64,000 nucleotides of DNA. Origin: Aeromonas lacus. GTDB lineage: Bacteria > Pseudomonadota > Gammaproteobacteria > Enterobacterales > Aeromonadaceae. Shown here piece by piece: positions 1-9,734 of the stretch. The position numbers and the translations under genes are program-made. Location: positions 87,337 to 151,336 of the forward strand of contig NZ_JRGM01000135.1 of assembly GCF_000764665.1 (NCBI RefSeq), written 5' to 3'. Position 1 is the stretch's first letter, and each line of letters begins with the position of its first letter. The notes beneath the pieces are model-generated. The model was given only the letters and a program-made list of their open reading frames with translations. It was not told the DNA's origin and searched no databases.

Positions 1-1
1 C

Positions 2-1111
2 AGAGAGGCACTGGATTTGGCGGATGCGCCCCTCGATCCGCAAGCGGCTGCCGAGCAGCTGGCCACCCTCGAGAGCGAGTTGGCCGATCTGCAGCAGGGA
101 GAGGTGCTGGTCTCCGCTCATGTCGACAAGACCCAGATTGCCGCCGTCATCGCCGAGTGGACCGGGGTACCGCTCAATCGTATCTCCCAAGGGGAGCTCG
201 ATGTGGTGACCCGTCTGCCGGAGTACCTTGGCGAGCTCATCAAGGGGCAGGATGTGGCGGTGGCCCACCTGCACAAGCACCTGCTGACCGCCCGCGCCGA
301 TCTGCGTCGTCCCGGCCGTCCGCTGGGGGCCTTCCTGCTGGTGGGGCCAAGCGGGGTCGGCAAGACCGAAACCGTGCTGCAGATTGCCGAGCTGATGTTC
401 GGCGGCCGCCAGTATCTGACCACCATCAACATGTCCGAGTATCAGGAGAAACACACAGTTTCCCGTCTGATCGGTTCGCCTCCCGGCTATGTCGGCTTTG
501 GCGAGGGTGGCGTGCTGACCGAAGCCATTCGCCAGAAACCCTACTCCGTGGTGCTGCTGGATGAGGTGGAAAAAGCGCACCCGGATGTGCTCAACCTCTT
601 CTATCAGGCGTTCGACAAGGGCGAGCTGGCGGATGGGGAAGGGCGGATCATCGACTGCAAGAACGTGGTCTTTTTCCTTACCTCCAACCTCGGTTTCCAG
701 ACCATCGTCGAGCATGCCGAGCAGCCCGATGTGCTGCTGGATGCCCTCTATCCCGAGCTGGCCGCCTTCTTCAAGCCGGCCCTGCTGGCGCGGATGGAGG
801 TGATCCCCTATCTGCCGCTCGGTCACGACACTCTGGTGCAGATCGTGGGTGGCAAGCTCAACCGGCTGGTCAAGCTGCTCAAGGCGCGTTTTGGCGCCGA
901 GGTGGAGCTCGATGGCGAGGTGGCCGAAGAGATCCTGCTGCGGGCCAACCGCAGCGAGAACGGTGCGCGCATGCTCGAATCGGTTATCGATGGTGCTCTG
1001 TTGCCGCCGGTCTCTCTGCAACTGCTGCAGCGTCTCTCGGCCGGTGAGCCCATCAACCGGGTTCGCTTCTCTGTGGTCGATCACCAGTTCGTGGCCGAGG
1101 TGGAGGGCTGA
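2..1111 (+). CDS. clpV: T6SS sheath-recycling AAA+ ATPase ClpV (3' part, 5' end outside window)
   Basis: The reading frame is open to the window edge, so only about the last 369 codons are present; ClpV proteins are usually near 870 residues. What is visible is the second AAA+ module: Walker A GPSGVGKT (about residue 115 of the visible part), a ClpB-type GSPPGYVG pore-loop region, Walker B VVLLDEVEKAH, then the small C-terminal ClpB D2 domain. ClpV disassembles contracted TssB/TssC (VipA/VipB) sheaths in the cytoplasm so that the T6SS can fire again. A general ClpB would carry the same modules, but the vasH gene starts 2 nt after the stop and vasI-vasL follow, which fixes the assignment to T6SS. 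Confidence 0.93.
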   Translation, partial: REALDLADAPLDPQAAAEQLATLESELADLQQGEVLVSAHVDKTQIAAVIAEWTGVPLNRISQGELDVVTRLPEYLGELIKGQDVAVAHLHKHLLTARADLRRPGRPLGAFLLVGPSGVGKTETVLQIAELMFGGRQYLTTINMSEYQEKHTVSRLIGSPPGYVGFGEGGVLTEAIRQKPYSVVLLDEVEKAHPDVLNLFYQAFDKGELADGEGRIIDCKNVVFFLTSNLGFQTIVEHAEQPDVLLDALYPELAAFFKPALLARMEVIPYLPLGHDTLVQIVGGKLNRLVKLLKARFGAEVELDGEVAEEILLRANRSENGARMLESVIDGALLPPVSLQLLQRLSAGEPINRVRFSVVDHQFVAEVEG

Positions 1112-1113
1112 CC

Positions 1114-2652
1114 ATGGAACAAGCCCTCGCATTCGCCCTCGCACTCACCGAGCAGCGCGACGAAGCCCACCTTTGCCACTGGTGGAGCTCGACCCTCCAT
1201 GCCAGCTTTCAGCCAAAAGGGATCCTGCTTGGCATGCTGGATGTGAGCGGTCGCCAGCTCGAATGCAAAGGCTGGGTCAAGGGGCAGGAAGTGGCGCTGG
1301 GGCTGGCGGTGGATGACTTCTCCCATCCGCTCGCCTATGTGCTGCACAAGGCGCAGTCCCGTACCTGGGACTCCCTCTATGGCGGTGCCCGCATCGAGCA
1401 CGCCGGTTTCCGCGCACTGCTGGCCAATCTGGGCCAGCAGTGCGGGCTGCACGCGTTCCCGCTGATGGATGGCAAGGGCAAGCCGTTTGCTGTGCTGGCC
1501 CTGCTCGATCGGGGCGAGGTATTGCAGGAGTGGGCCGAGGGGCCCGAGCTTGCCAGTCTGGCGCAGGTCTTTTGCAACCAGCTCACCCTTATTCGCGATC
1601 TGGGGCGCAGCCGCCGGGATCAGAGCGTGCTGCGCGACTCTCTGCGTCAGATAAAGGGTGAAGAGGATCGTCTGCGCCAGCACGAGAAACTGCTGGGCGA
1701 GCAGTTGATCGGCCAGTCGGCGGTGATCTGCGGTCTGCGCGAGCAGATCGCTCAGGCGGGCCGCCACAAGCTGACCGTCCTCATTCAGGGGGAGACCGGC
1801 AGTGGCAAGGAGGTGGTCGCGCGGCTGGTGCACCAGTGCTCAGACCGGGCTCACAAGCCCTTTGTTGCCATCAACTGTGCCGCCATTCCGGAGAACCTTA
1901 TCGAGAGCGAGCTGTTTGGTTATCAGAAGGGGGCCTTCTCCGGCGCGCTCAGCAACAAGAGCGGGCTGGTCGAACAGGCCAACGGTGGCACCCTCTTTCT
2001 GGATGAAGTGGGCGACATGCCCGCCGCCATGCAGGCCAAGCTGCTCAGGGTACTGGAAACCCGCAGCTACCGGCCGCTTGGCGCCGAGCAGGAGCGTCAG
2101 TCTGACTTTCGTCTCATCGCCGCCACCCATCAGCCGCTCACTCGCCATGTGGAGGAGGGGCAGTTCCGCGCCGACCTCTACCACCGCCTCTGCCAGTGCC
2201 TGCTGCTGATCGCCCCGTTGCGCGAACATATGGAAGATGTGCCGCTGCTCTGCCAGCACTTCATGGCCCACTTTGCCGCTCAGGATGGCAAGGCGCTGGC
2301 AGGGTTGCAGCGCAAGTTTTTGAAGCAGCTGCAAACCTATGACTTCCCGGGCAATGTGCGCGAGCTGCGCAACCTGCTGGAGGTCGCCTGTGCCCATACC
2401 AGCCATGGCGAGGAGGTGGGGCTGGAGGCACTGCCGCCAGAGCTGCGCGAGCGAGTCTGCGTCGAGTTGCCCGGCGCACTGGATGACTACAACCACATCC
2501 GCGATCTGCGCCGCGCCATGCAGCAGTACGAAGCCTCTGTGATCGAAGCGCGCCTGCGCTACTTCCAGGGCAACCGGATGCTGGTGGCAGAAAGCCTCAA
2601 TATTCCCAAGCGCACCCTGGATCACAAGTGCCAGAAACTGGAGGTGAGCTGA
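1114..2652 (+). CDS. vasH: Sigma-54-dependent T6SS activator VasH
   Basis: A 512-residue bacterial enhancer-binding protein. The N-terminal 180 residues look like a GAF-type sensory region. The central AAA+ domain has Walker A GETGSGKE (226-233), the sigma-54 contact loop as GAFSGA (273-278, T to S relative to the usual GAFTGA) and Walker B GGTLFLDEVGD (291-301). The C-terminus has a Fis-type helix-turn-helix ending in RTLDHKCQKL. VasH proteins activate hcp/vgrG transcription units with RpoN. The start is 2 nt after clpV, and the stop overlaps the vasI start by one base, so it is cotranscribed with the structural genes. A target is proposed at the -24/-12 promoter at 9900. Confidence 0.95.
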   Translation: MEQALAFALALTEQRDEAHLCHWWSSTLHASFQPKGILLGMLDVSGRQLECKGWVKGQEVALGLAVDDFSHPLAYVLHKAQSRTWDSLYGGARIEHAGFRALLANLGQQCGLHAFPLMDGKGKPFAVLALLDRGEVLQEWAEGPELASLAQVFCNQLTLIRDLGRSRRDQSVLRDSLRQIKGEEDRLRQHEKLLGEQLIGQSAVICGLREQIAQAGRHKLTVLIQGETGSGKEVVARLVHQCSDRAHKPFVAINCAAIPENLIESELFGYQKGAFSGALSNKSGLVEQANGGTLFLDEVGDMPAAMQAKLLRVLETRSYRPLGAEQERQSDFRLIAATHQPLTRHVEEGQFRADLYHRLCQCLLLIAPLREHMEDVPLLCQHFMAHFAAQDGKALAGLQRKFLKQLQTYDFPGNVRELRNLLEVACAHTSHGEEVGLEALPPELRERVCVELPGALDDYNHIRDLRRAMQQYEASVIEARLRYFQGNRMLVAESLNIPKRTLDHKCQKLEVS

Positions 2653-3257
2653 TGAGTCTGCTCGCATTGGTGCCGCTGCTGCTGGCCAGCAGTGCGGCGC
2701 AGCCATCCCCGGAGTTGGCTCAATTGCAGGCGTGCCGGCGCGAACCGTCGCCCTTGGTGCGTCTGGCCTGCTATGACGCCATCGGGAAAGATACGGTCGG
2801 GAGTGAAGAGGGGGCGGTCTCCCGCTCCCCTGCCTGGCAGGCGATCCTGACCCAGGAGCAGGGGCGTCAGCCTGACAGCCCCCCTTTTCTGCCTCTGCTG
2901 GATGAAGCGGGCGGCAGCGTCACCCTGACCCGTCCTGCCCTGCGCGGTGCCACCCTGGCCATCGGTTGCGTCAACAGCATCACCCATATCCGGCTGCGGC
3001 TCGATAACCCCTGGGTGGGGGAGCGGGTGCAGATAGCCCTGGATGGTGAGCCAAGTCGCCAGTCGCAGAGCTGGTTTGTCCGGGATCAGGGGCTGCTGCT
3101 CGAGTATGGCCGCGGTTTGCCCGCCATCGAGGAGCTCAAGCGCTGGATCGGGGCTCGTGAACTGCAGGTACAGGCCGACAATGGCGCCATCCTGCGGGTG
3201 GATCTCAGCGGTCTCAAGGAGGCACTGCAGCCCGTGCGCCAGCAGTGTCGCTGGTAA
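2652..3257 (+). CDS. vasI: T6SS-associated protein VasI (TagO family)
   Basis: A 201-residue exported protein of the VasI/TagO family found in T6SS clusters. A hydrophobic N-terminus (LLALVPLLLASSAA) looks like a signal peptide, followed by an ACRREPSPLVRLACYD segment with the two-cysteine pattern common at the start of this family. An upstream in-frame GTG exists at 2628, but ATG 2652 has a GGAGGTGAG ribosome site six bases upstream and overlaps the vasH stop as TGATG, so it is preferred. The precise role is unknown; TagO proteins act in the periplasm and are accessory in several T6SSs. Confidence 0.88.
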   Translation: MSLLALVPLLLASSAAQPSPELAQLQACRREPSPLVRLACYDAIGKDTVGSEEGAVSRSPAWQAILTQEQGRQPDSPPFLPLLDEAGGSVTLTRPALRGATLAIGCVNSITHIRLRLDNPWVGERVQIALDGEPSRQSQSWFVRDQGLLLEYGRGLPAIEELKRWIGARELQVQADNGAILRVDLSGLKEALQPVRQQCRW

Positions 3258-3266
3258 GGGGGCGCA

Positions 3267-4709
3267 ATGAGTTATCAACATCCCTGGTGTGGCCGCCTGC
3301 TGACCCCTCTCTCTACCGAACTGGTGAAGGGGGCCGTGCCTGCTGACGAGCCGCGCTGGGATTATGTCGAGACCGAGCTGGTCAAGCTGGGCTCGCTGGC
3401 CCACAGCCAGGTCGATCTCAATGCGGTTGCCGAGGCGTGCCTCGTGCTGCTGGAGAGCAAAACCAAAGATATGCGGGTGCTGGCCCAGTTGCTGCGCTGC
3501 CTGCAGCATCCGGCCAAGGCGACCCCTATGGGGACGGCAATCCTGCTGCTGGAGTGCTGGATCCGCGACTACTGGTCGCTCGCCTGGCCCGGCAACGCCA
3601 CCCAGAAACAGCGATTGATGGTGCAGATCGTCAAGCGTTTTGAAGGGGTATTGCCACGGGTATCGGAGAGCGCCTCGGCGGCGGAGCTGGCCGGTTTGCT
3701 GGCTCGCGCCGAACAGCTGGAGGCTGCGTGGCTGGCGCTTTGCCCGGACAAGGGCGAGTTGCTCGACCCGCTGGTGATGGGTCTGAAACGGGCCCAGCGC
3801 CAGCAGGTGGCACAGGCGCAGGCCGATGAGGCTGGCACGCCGCAAAGCAGCGCGACCGTGGCGCCAGGTGCCGCTGTGTCCGGCATTCCCGTCACTACCT
3901 CGAGTGCTGCGCAGGGGAGTGCGAGCTTGCGTCCGGCGGTGGAGATCGACAGCTCCAACGATCGGGCTTGGCGCCAGACCCAGCTCAAGGTGGCGGAGCT
4001 CCTTATCGAGCGTCAGCCGGAGGCCGCAGTGGGCTATCGCCTGCGTCGCCACGCTATCTGGGCCGGTATCACGACGCCTCCCATGACGGCGCAGGGCAGC
4101 AAGACCCAGCTTGCGCCCATGTCGGTTGACATGGTGGATGAGTATCGCGCTGCGATGAATGCCGCCGATCAGGGGCTCTGGCAGCGGATCGAACAGAGTC
4201 TGACGCTGGCGCCCTACTGGTTCGAGGGGCACATGCTCTCGGCCATGGTGGCGCAGAAGCTCGGCTTTGCCACGGTGGCGCAGGCCATCATGCAGGAGCT
4301 GGATACCTTCTTGCAGCGTCTGCCGACGCTGCGGGAGCTCACCTTCAGCGACGGCACCCCCTTTCTGTCGGCCGAGTGCAGCCGCTGGTTGCAACCAGCC
4401 AAGGGGGGGAGCAGTGACGGGCAAGGGGGTTGTTCTCTGGCCGAAGAGGTGGCTCTGCGCCATGGCGAGCAGGGGGTGGCTGCGGCGCTTGCCCTGCTCG
4501 ATGAGCGGATGGCGCAACTGAAAGAGCCCAGAGCCCGCTTCCATGCACAACTGGTGCAGGCGGAGTTATTGGAACAGGAAGGCATGAATTCGCTGGCTCG
4601 CCAGCACTACCAGCACTTGTGGCAAGAAGCCACCCGTCTGGGACTGTCGCAATGGGAACCGGGGCTGGTGAGCCGTCTGGAACGTCATGCGACCGCCTTG
4701 GCGCAATGA
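3267..4709 (+). CDS. vasJ: T6SS baseplate/sheath-priming protein VasJ (TssA family)
   Basis: 480 residues with an ImpA N-terminal domain in roughly the first 130 residues (starting HPWCGRLLTPLS) and a VasJ-type C-terminal region. TssA proteins sit on the baseplate and coordinate tail tube and sheath growth. There is no predicted membrane segment, unlike VasL downstream, so the cluster encodes one soluble and one membrane-anchored TssA-like protein. The middle region (around residues 185-240) is rich in Ala, Ser, Thr and Gly and looks like a flexible linker between the two domains. Nine bases separate it from vasI. Confidence 0.92.
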   Translation: MSYQHPWCGRLLTPLSTELVKGAVPADEPRWDYVETELVKLGSLAHSQVDLNAVAEACLVLLESKTKDMRVLAQLLRCLQHPAKATPMGTAILLLECWIRDYWSLAWPGNATQKQRLMVQIVKRFEGVLPRVSESASAAELAGLLARAEQLEAAWLALCPDKGELLDPLVMGLKRAQRQQVAQAQADEAGTPQSSATVAPGAAVSGIPVTTSSAAQGSASLRPAVEIDSSNDRAWRQTQLKVAELLIERQPEAAVGYRLRRHAIWAGITTPPMTAQGSKTQLAPMSVDMVDEYRAAMNAADQGLWQRIEQSLTLAPYWFEGHMLSAMVAQKLGFATVAQAIMQELDTFLQRLPTLRELTFSDGTPFLSAECSRWLQPAKGGSSDGQGGCSLAEEVALRHGEQGVAAALALLDERMAQLKEPRARFHAQLVQAELLEQEGMNSLARQHYQHLWQEATRLGLSQWEPGLVSRLERHATALAQ

Positions 4710-4751
4710 GTGTCGAAATGAGTCATTGAGTCGGAGTTGAATCACAATCTT

Positions 4752-7700
4752 ATGTTCAAAACCATCTTTACCTTTCTGCAGCAACAGCTGCCGAAACTGA
4801 AACCCTCCTGGCCTCTGCTCGGTGCGGTGCTCTGGGTTGTCGCCCTGATCCTGGTGTGGTGGCTGGGCCCCCGCATCGAGATCCGCGACGCTCGTCCCTT
4901 CGAGCCGCTGTGGGGGCGGGTGGTGTTCACCCTGCTCTGGCTCTGGCTGCTGCTGGGGGTTGTCTCCTGGCGCGTATGGCGCAAGATGCAGCAACTCAAG
5001 GCCGAGCGGAACCATGAGCTGGTACTGGAGCAGGATCCTGTCAAGGGGCTCCTCGATCGCCAGGCGCTCTTTCTCGACCGCTGGCTGGCAACCCTTGGCG
5101 AGCATCTGGGCAAGGGGGCGCTCTATGCCATGCCTTGGTATCTGGTATTGGGTCTGCCCGGCAGCGGCAAGAGCAGCCTGATCCACCGCGCCAACCCGGC
5201 CAACAAGCTCAACCCGAGACTCGACACCGAGCTGCGTGAAGTGGCGCAGGATCAGCTGGTTGATTGTTGGCTGGGAGAGCAGGCGGTGATGCTGGATCCC
5301 GCTGGCGAGCTTCTGTCCCAACCCGATGGCGAGCAGGAGCCGCTGGCGCGCAAGCACGAGCGGCTCTGGCTGCACCTGCTCGGCTGGCTCAATGAACATC
5401 GCCGTCGCCAGCCCCTCAACGGACTGGTGCTGACCGTGGATCTGGCCTGGCTATCCCATGCCAGCGTGGCCGAACGCAAGGCCTATGCCCAGCTGATGCG
5501 CTCCCGTCTGCAGGAGCTGTCGGCCACCATGAATACCCGCTTGCCGCTCTATGTCACTTTTACCAAGCTCGACCTGCTGCGAGGGTTTGACGTGGTTTAT
5601 GAGCAGCTCGACAAAGAGGCCCGTGAGGCGGTGCTGGGGGTGACCTTCAAGCCGGACGAGCGTCAGGGCAAGGGGTGGCAGGATGATCTCTCCCTCTTCT
5701 GGGACGAGTGGGTCGACAACCTCAACCGCAACCTGCCGGCACTGATGCTGGCCGGGCTGGATGCCTGCCGCCGCAGTGCGCTTTTCTCCTTTGTCCGCCA
5801 GCTGGCGGGCCTCAAGGAGTATGTGACCGAGCTGCTTGCCGAGACCCTGGCCATCGAAGAGAGCAAGCCGCTGCTGGTGCGCGGTGTCTATGTCAGCTCC
5901 GTCTATCAGCAGGGGGTGCCGTTCGATGCGTTTGCCCAGGCGGCCTCCCGCCGCTACAACCTGCCAGAGCCCATTCACTCTGCACTGCGCGGGGAGTCCA
6001 ACACCTATTTCGTGCGCAAGCTCTTCTCCTCGATCATCTTCCCCGAGGCCCATCTGGCGGGCGAGAACCGGCTGCATACCCTCTATCGTCGCCGCCGCAT
6101 GGCTATCGGCCTCAGCTGCCTGTCGCTCTTCTCGGCAGCCCTCATCGGTGGCTGGCACTACTTCTACCGGGTCAACGAGGAGGCCGGTCGCAACGTGCTG
6201 ACCAAGGCGCAGGCCTTTATGGCCACCAACGAGGTGGCCGATGAAGAGGCGTTTGGCGTGAGCCAGCTGCCGCGTCTCAACCTTATTCGCGAGGCGACCT
6301 TCTCCTTTGGCAACTACCGTGAGCGGATGCCGGTGGTGGCCGATCTTGGCCTCTATCAGGGGGACGAGATCGGCCCCTATGTGGAAGGCTCTTACCTGCA
6401 ACTGCTGAGCCAGCGTTTCCTGCCGGCCCAGATGCAGGGTCTGCTGGAAGATCTCGATCGGGCGCCAGCGGGTAGCGAGGAGAAGCTCGCCATCCTGCGG
6501 GTGATGCGGATGCTGGATGACGCCTCCGGTCGCAACAAGGAGCTGGTGGCCCAGTACATGGCCAGCCGCTGGCAGAAGGCGTTCCCGGGGCAGGGGGCGT
6601 TGCAGGAGCAGTTGATGGGTCACCTCAACTACGCCCTCGATCATACCGACTGGCACGCTGCTCGCGCCGCCCGTGATCAGGCCGCCATTACCGCCTTTGC
6701 GCCCTTCAAGGAGCCGGTCTACGGCGCCCAGCGCGAACTGGGCAAACTGCCCATGTATCAGCGGGTCTACCAGAATCTGGTGGTGAAGGCGGGTGATGTG
6801 CTGCCGCCTGATCTCAACGTGCGTGACGAGGTGGGCCCTACCTTCGACACCGTGTTTACCCTGCGCAACGAGAGCGCCGGTCAGGTGCCGCGCTTGCTGA
6901 CCTGGCCCGGTTTCAGCGACTTCTTCCTCAAGCAGGACAAGGCGCTGCTCGATCTGACCGCCATGGATGCCTGGGTTCTTGGCCAGCGCAAGCTGAGTCA
7001 GTTGAGCGAGGCCGATCGCAAGGAGATCACCCGTCAGGTCAACGATCGTTATGTCACCGACTACGTCAACCAGTGGCAGAAACTGTTGACCAATCTGGAT
7101 GTGCAGCCCCTGGAGAGCCCGGAGCAGGCACTCGATGTGCTCTCGGCCATCACCGGCAACGATCAGCCGTTCCAGCGGGTACTCGCCTCGCTGGATGACA
7201 ACACCCGCATTCGCAAGATCTCCGATGTGGAGGGGGATCCGGGTCAGGCCATTACGGCACGGATCGGGCGTCCCTTTATGGCGACCAATGCGGCGCTCAG
7301 CGGCCGTGGCGAACAGGGGCCCCTCATCTCCGAGGTGAACCAGAAGCTGGTTGATCTGCAGCACTATCTGGAGCTCATCGTCAACGCGACCGAGCCGGGT
7401 CAATCGGCTCTGAAGGCGGTGCAACTGCGCCTGACCAACAAGTACGCAGACCCCGTATTTGCCCTCGAGCAGTATGCCCGTGGTCTGCCCGAGCCGCTCA
7501 ACCGCTGGGTTGGTCAGCTCTCCGAGCAGACCTCCCGTCTGGTGATTGATTTGGCCATGTCCTCCCTCAATCAGGAGTGGCAGGAGAAGGTGCTGACCCC
7601 GTTCAACAGCCAGTTGGCGGATCGCTATCCGTTCAACCCGAGCTCTGCCAAGGATGTGCCGCTCTCCGAGATGGAGCGCTTCTTTGCCCCGGGCGGCACG

Positions 7701-8249
7701 CTGGACAGCTTCTATCAGGTCAACCTCAAGCCAATGGTCGAAGGCGGGCTGATGGAGGGTGAACTGAGCTCACCCATCCAGGCCGAGCTGGTCAAGCAGC
7801 TGGATCGCGCGGCGCGCATCCGCCAGATCTTCTTTAGCCCGCAAGGCAATCTGGAGGTGCAGTTTGCCCTCGAGCCCATCGAGCTGACCGCCAACAAGCG
7901 GCGCAGCGTGCTGAATCTGGATGGCCAGTTGCTGGAGTATGCCCACGGTCGTCGCACCAAGGTGCCGCTGGTGTGGCCCAATACCATGCGTGACGGAGCC
8001 GAGAGCAAGATCACGCTGGTGCCGGCAGCTCGCGAGCGCTCGCCGCGCAGTGAAGGCTTCGTCGGGCCCTGGGCCATGTTCCGCCTGATGGACAAGGGCG
8101 AGCTGACCCAGGTGAGTGACGCTACCTTCGATGTGCGCTTCCCGGTGGATCAGGGGGCCATGACCTATCGCGTCTATACCGACAGCGCCCAGAACCCCTT
8201 CACCGGCGGCCTGTTCAGCCAGTTCAGATTGCCCGAATCCCTCTATTGA
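4752..8249 (+). CDS. vasK: T6SS membrane complex protein VasK (TssM/IcmF)
   Basis: A 1165-residue inner-membrane protein. Two hydrophobic segments near the N-terminus (about residues 20-40 and 57-76) flank a short loop, then a cytoplasmic IcmF domain with Walker A GLPGSGKS (about 134-141). A third membrane segment (about 445-465, after RRRRMAIG) leads into a long periplasmic part ending in the IcmF C-terminal domains. With TssL and TssJ it builds the trans-envelope channel. ATG 4752 is chosen over TTG 4737 because the TTG directly abuts the only GGAG motif; spacing to the ATG is long (15 nt), so the start is slightly uncertain. Confidence 0.93.
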   Translation: MFKTIFTFLQQQLPKLKPSWPLLGAVLWVVALILVWWLGPRIEIRDARPFEPLWGRVVFTLLWLWLLLGVVSWRVWRKMQQLKAERNHELVLEQDPVKGLLDRQALFLDRWLATLGEHLGKGALYAMPWYLVLGLPGSGKSSLIHRANPANKLNPRLDTELREVAQDQLVDCWLGEQAVMLDPAGELLSQPDGEQEPLARKHERLWLHLLGWLNEHRRRQPLNGLVLTVDLAWLSHASVAERKAYAQLMRSRLQELSATMNTRLPLYVTFTKLDLLRGFDVVYEQLDKEAREAVLGVTFKPDERQGKGWQDDLSLFWDEWVDNLNRNLPALMLAGLDACRRSALFSFVRQLAGLKEYVTELLAETLAIEESKPLLVRGVYVSSVYQQGVPFDAFAQAASRRYNLPEPIHSALRGESNTYFVRKLFSSIIFPEAHLAGENRLHTLYRRRRMAIGLSCLSLFSAALIGGWHYFYRVNEEAGRNVLTKAQAFMATNEVADEEAFGVSQLPRLNLIREATFSFGNYRERMPVVADLGLYQGDEIGPYVEGSYLQLLSQRFLPAQMQGLLEDLDRAPAGSEEKLAILRVMRMLDDASGRNKELVAQYMASRWQKAFPGQGALQEQLMGHLNYALDHTDWHAARAARDQAAITAFAPFKEPVYGAQRELGKLPMYQRVYQNLVVKAGDVLPPDLNVRDEVGPTFDTVFTLRNESAGQVPRLLTWPGFSDFFLKQDKALLDLTAMDAWVLGQRKLSQLSEADRKEITRQVNDRYVTDYVNQWQKLLTNLDVQPLESPEQALDVLSAITGNDQPFQRVLASLDDNTRIRKISDVEGDPGQAITARIGRPFMATNAALSGRGEQGPLISEVNQKLVDLQHYLELIVNATEPGQSALKAVQLRLTNKYADPVFALEQYARGLPEPLNRWVGQLSEQTSRLVIDLAMSSLNQEWQEKVLTPFNSQLADRYPFNPSSAKDVPLSEMERFFAPGGTLDSFYQVNLKPMVEGGLMEGELSSPIQAELVKQLDRAARIRQIFFSPQGNLEVQFALEPIELTANKRRSVLNLDGQLLEYAHGRRTKVPLVWPNTMRDGAESKITLVPAARERSPRSEGFVGPWAMFRLMDKGELTQVSDATFDVRFPVDQGAMTYRVYTDSAQNPFTGGLFSQFRLPESLY

Positions 8250-8256
8250 TTAGGTC

Positions 8257-8275
8257 GGGGGCACCCTGTGCCCCC
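8257..8275 (+). other. Intercistronic hairpin between vasK and vasL
   Basis: An 8-bp perfect GC stem (GGGGGCAC / GTGCCCCC) with a 3-nt loop lies in the 46-nt gap between vasK and vasL. There is no U-tract after it, so it is not a classical terminator. It could stabilise upstream mRNA or lower vasL expression; this is inference. Confidence 0.5.
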
Positions 8276-8295
8276 TTCATCCGTTGGAAGCCGAT

Positions 8296-9726
8296 ATGTC
8301 ACAGAATCAACAAGGCCAGCAGGCGCTCAAAGTGGGGCGTGACCCCAGAATGTTGCCGGAGTACGAAGCACTGCGCGCCGAGATCAACAAGCTCAGTCAC
8401 GCCTCACGTCCCGAAGTGGATTGGGCCCTGATCCACCATCTCGCCAGCCAGATTTTCGAAAAACATGGCGTCGATCTGCAGACCGCCATCTACTTCACCC
8501 TGGCCCGTTCCCGCATTCAGGGACTGAGCGGTTTTACCGAAGGGTGCGAGTTTCTTGCCAACCTCATCGTCACCCAGTGGGATAGCTTCTGGCCGCCGGT
8601 GCATCAGGAGCGGGCCCGCATCGAGATGCTGGACTGGTTTATCGCCCGCATCAGCGACGTGATTCGCCAGTACCAGATCAGCCATGAGGACAAGCGACTG
8701 ATCTACCGCTGCGAGCGGGCGCTGCAGCTTATCAGCGAAAAGCTGCACAACGCGGGTCTGAGCCGCATTCCCCGGGTTGAAAACCTGATCCACTTTATCG
8801 AGGGGTATACCCACCTCTTTGACGAGACCGAGATCGTCATCGTCTCCGACGAACCGGGTCTCAAGGAGGATATGCAGATCCCGCCGATGGTCTTCTTCAA
8901 ATCGGATATGGACCACGAGCACGGAACGCCGATGGCATCGGTTGCCCCCGCTCTGCCGCAGGGCAGCATTCTGGTGGGGCGCGAGAAGGGGCAGGTCAAG
9001 CCGACAGTGCTCAAGATCGAGCAGCATCGCAAACAGCGTCCGGCCTGGTTCTGGTTTGGCTGTGGCCTGCTCAGCTGCGCTCTGCCGGTCATGGCATGGC
9101 TGGGCTGGCAGCACCAGCAGCAGGAGAAGGTGATTGCGATGCAGCGCCTGCAACAGCCGGCCGCCGAGTTGCCGCGCGTGCTCAGCTATGACGATATCCG
9201 TCAGGCGCGCATCGTGCTGGGGGAGCAGGCGGTGCAAGGGATGGAGAGCGAGCTGGTGGCGCGCTATCAGGCCCAGCTGAACCGGCTGGAGCAGACCTCG
9301 CCGCTCTACTGGTATCACTATGGCGAAGGGCTGCGCAACTCGTTGCAGATGCTCTATCCCGACTCGCTAGCGGTCAAGGCGCTGGACAAGCAGTGGCAGA
9401 ACGCGCTGGTGGGGCAGGGGAGCAATAACAACACCATTCCCACCTACCTTGATGCCCGTGCCGGTGTCGATGCGCTGATCGACCAGTTGCAGGAGCTGGA
9501 GCGTCAACGCAAGACGGTGACCATCTCCTATCTCAAATCCCAGCTCTATGAGGTGCAGAAAAACCTGATGCAGGAGACGCCATTCAGTCTGCGTCTGAGC
9601 GAGCTGGAGGCGAAGAAGGCTTCGCAGGAGCCCATCACCGCCGCCGAGTTGAAGGGGCTGGAGAGCGACCTGAAAGCGCTCAACATCCGCCTCTATCAGC
9701 TGCAGCAGGGTGATCTTGGTAGTTGA
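8296..9726 (+). CDS. vasL: T6SS membrane-anchored TssA-like protein VasL
   Basis: 476 residues. An ImpA N-terminal-like domain occupies about residues 1-130 (GRDPRMLPEYEALRAEI onward), followed by one hydrophobic segment around 250-272 (WFWFGCGLLSCALPVMAWLGW) and a VasL C-terminal domain. The build resembles membrane-associated TssA relatives such as TagA, which arrests the growing sheath at the distal membrane; assigning that role here is inference. ATG 8296 is preferred over the in-frame TTG at 8284. It is the last gene of this structural operon; the next gene has its own promoter 300 bp downstream. Confidence 0.88.
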   Translation: MSQNQQGQQALKVGRDPRMLPEYEALRAEINKLSHASRPEVDWALIHHLASQIFEKHGVDLQTAIYFTLARSRIQGLSGFTEGCEFLANLIVTQWDSFWPPVHQERARIEMLDWFIARISDVIRQYQISHEDKRLIYRCERALQLISEKLHNAGLSRIPRVENLIHFIEGYTHLFDETEIVIVSDEPGLKEDMQIPPMVFFKSDMDHEHGTPMASVAPALPQGSILVGREKGQVKPTVLKIEQHRKQRPAWFWFGCGLLSCALPVMAWLGWQHQQQEKVIAMQRLQQPAAELPRVLSYDDIRQARIVLGEQAVQGMESELVARYQAQLNRLEQTSPLYWYHYGEGLRNSLQMLYPDSLAVKALDKQWQNALVGQGSNNNTIPTYLDARAGVDALIDQLQELERQRKTVTISYLKSQLYEVQKNLMQETPFSLRLSELEAKKASQEPITAAELKGLESDLKALNIRLYQLQQGDLGS

Positions 9727-9734
9727 TTATGTTG

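Noticed and set aside
2622..4550. 642-codon minus-strand frame over vasI-vasJ
   Set aside because: Shadow of two recognised T6SS genes; composition rich in His, Gln and Leu without a known fold.
5451..7424. 657-codon minus-strand frame within vasK
   Set aside because: Antisense shadow of vasK with no ribosome site or family features.
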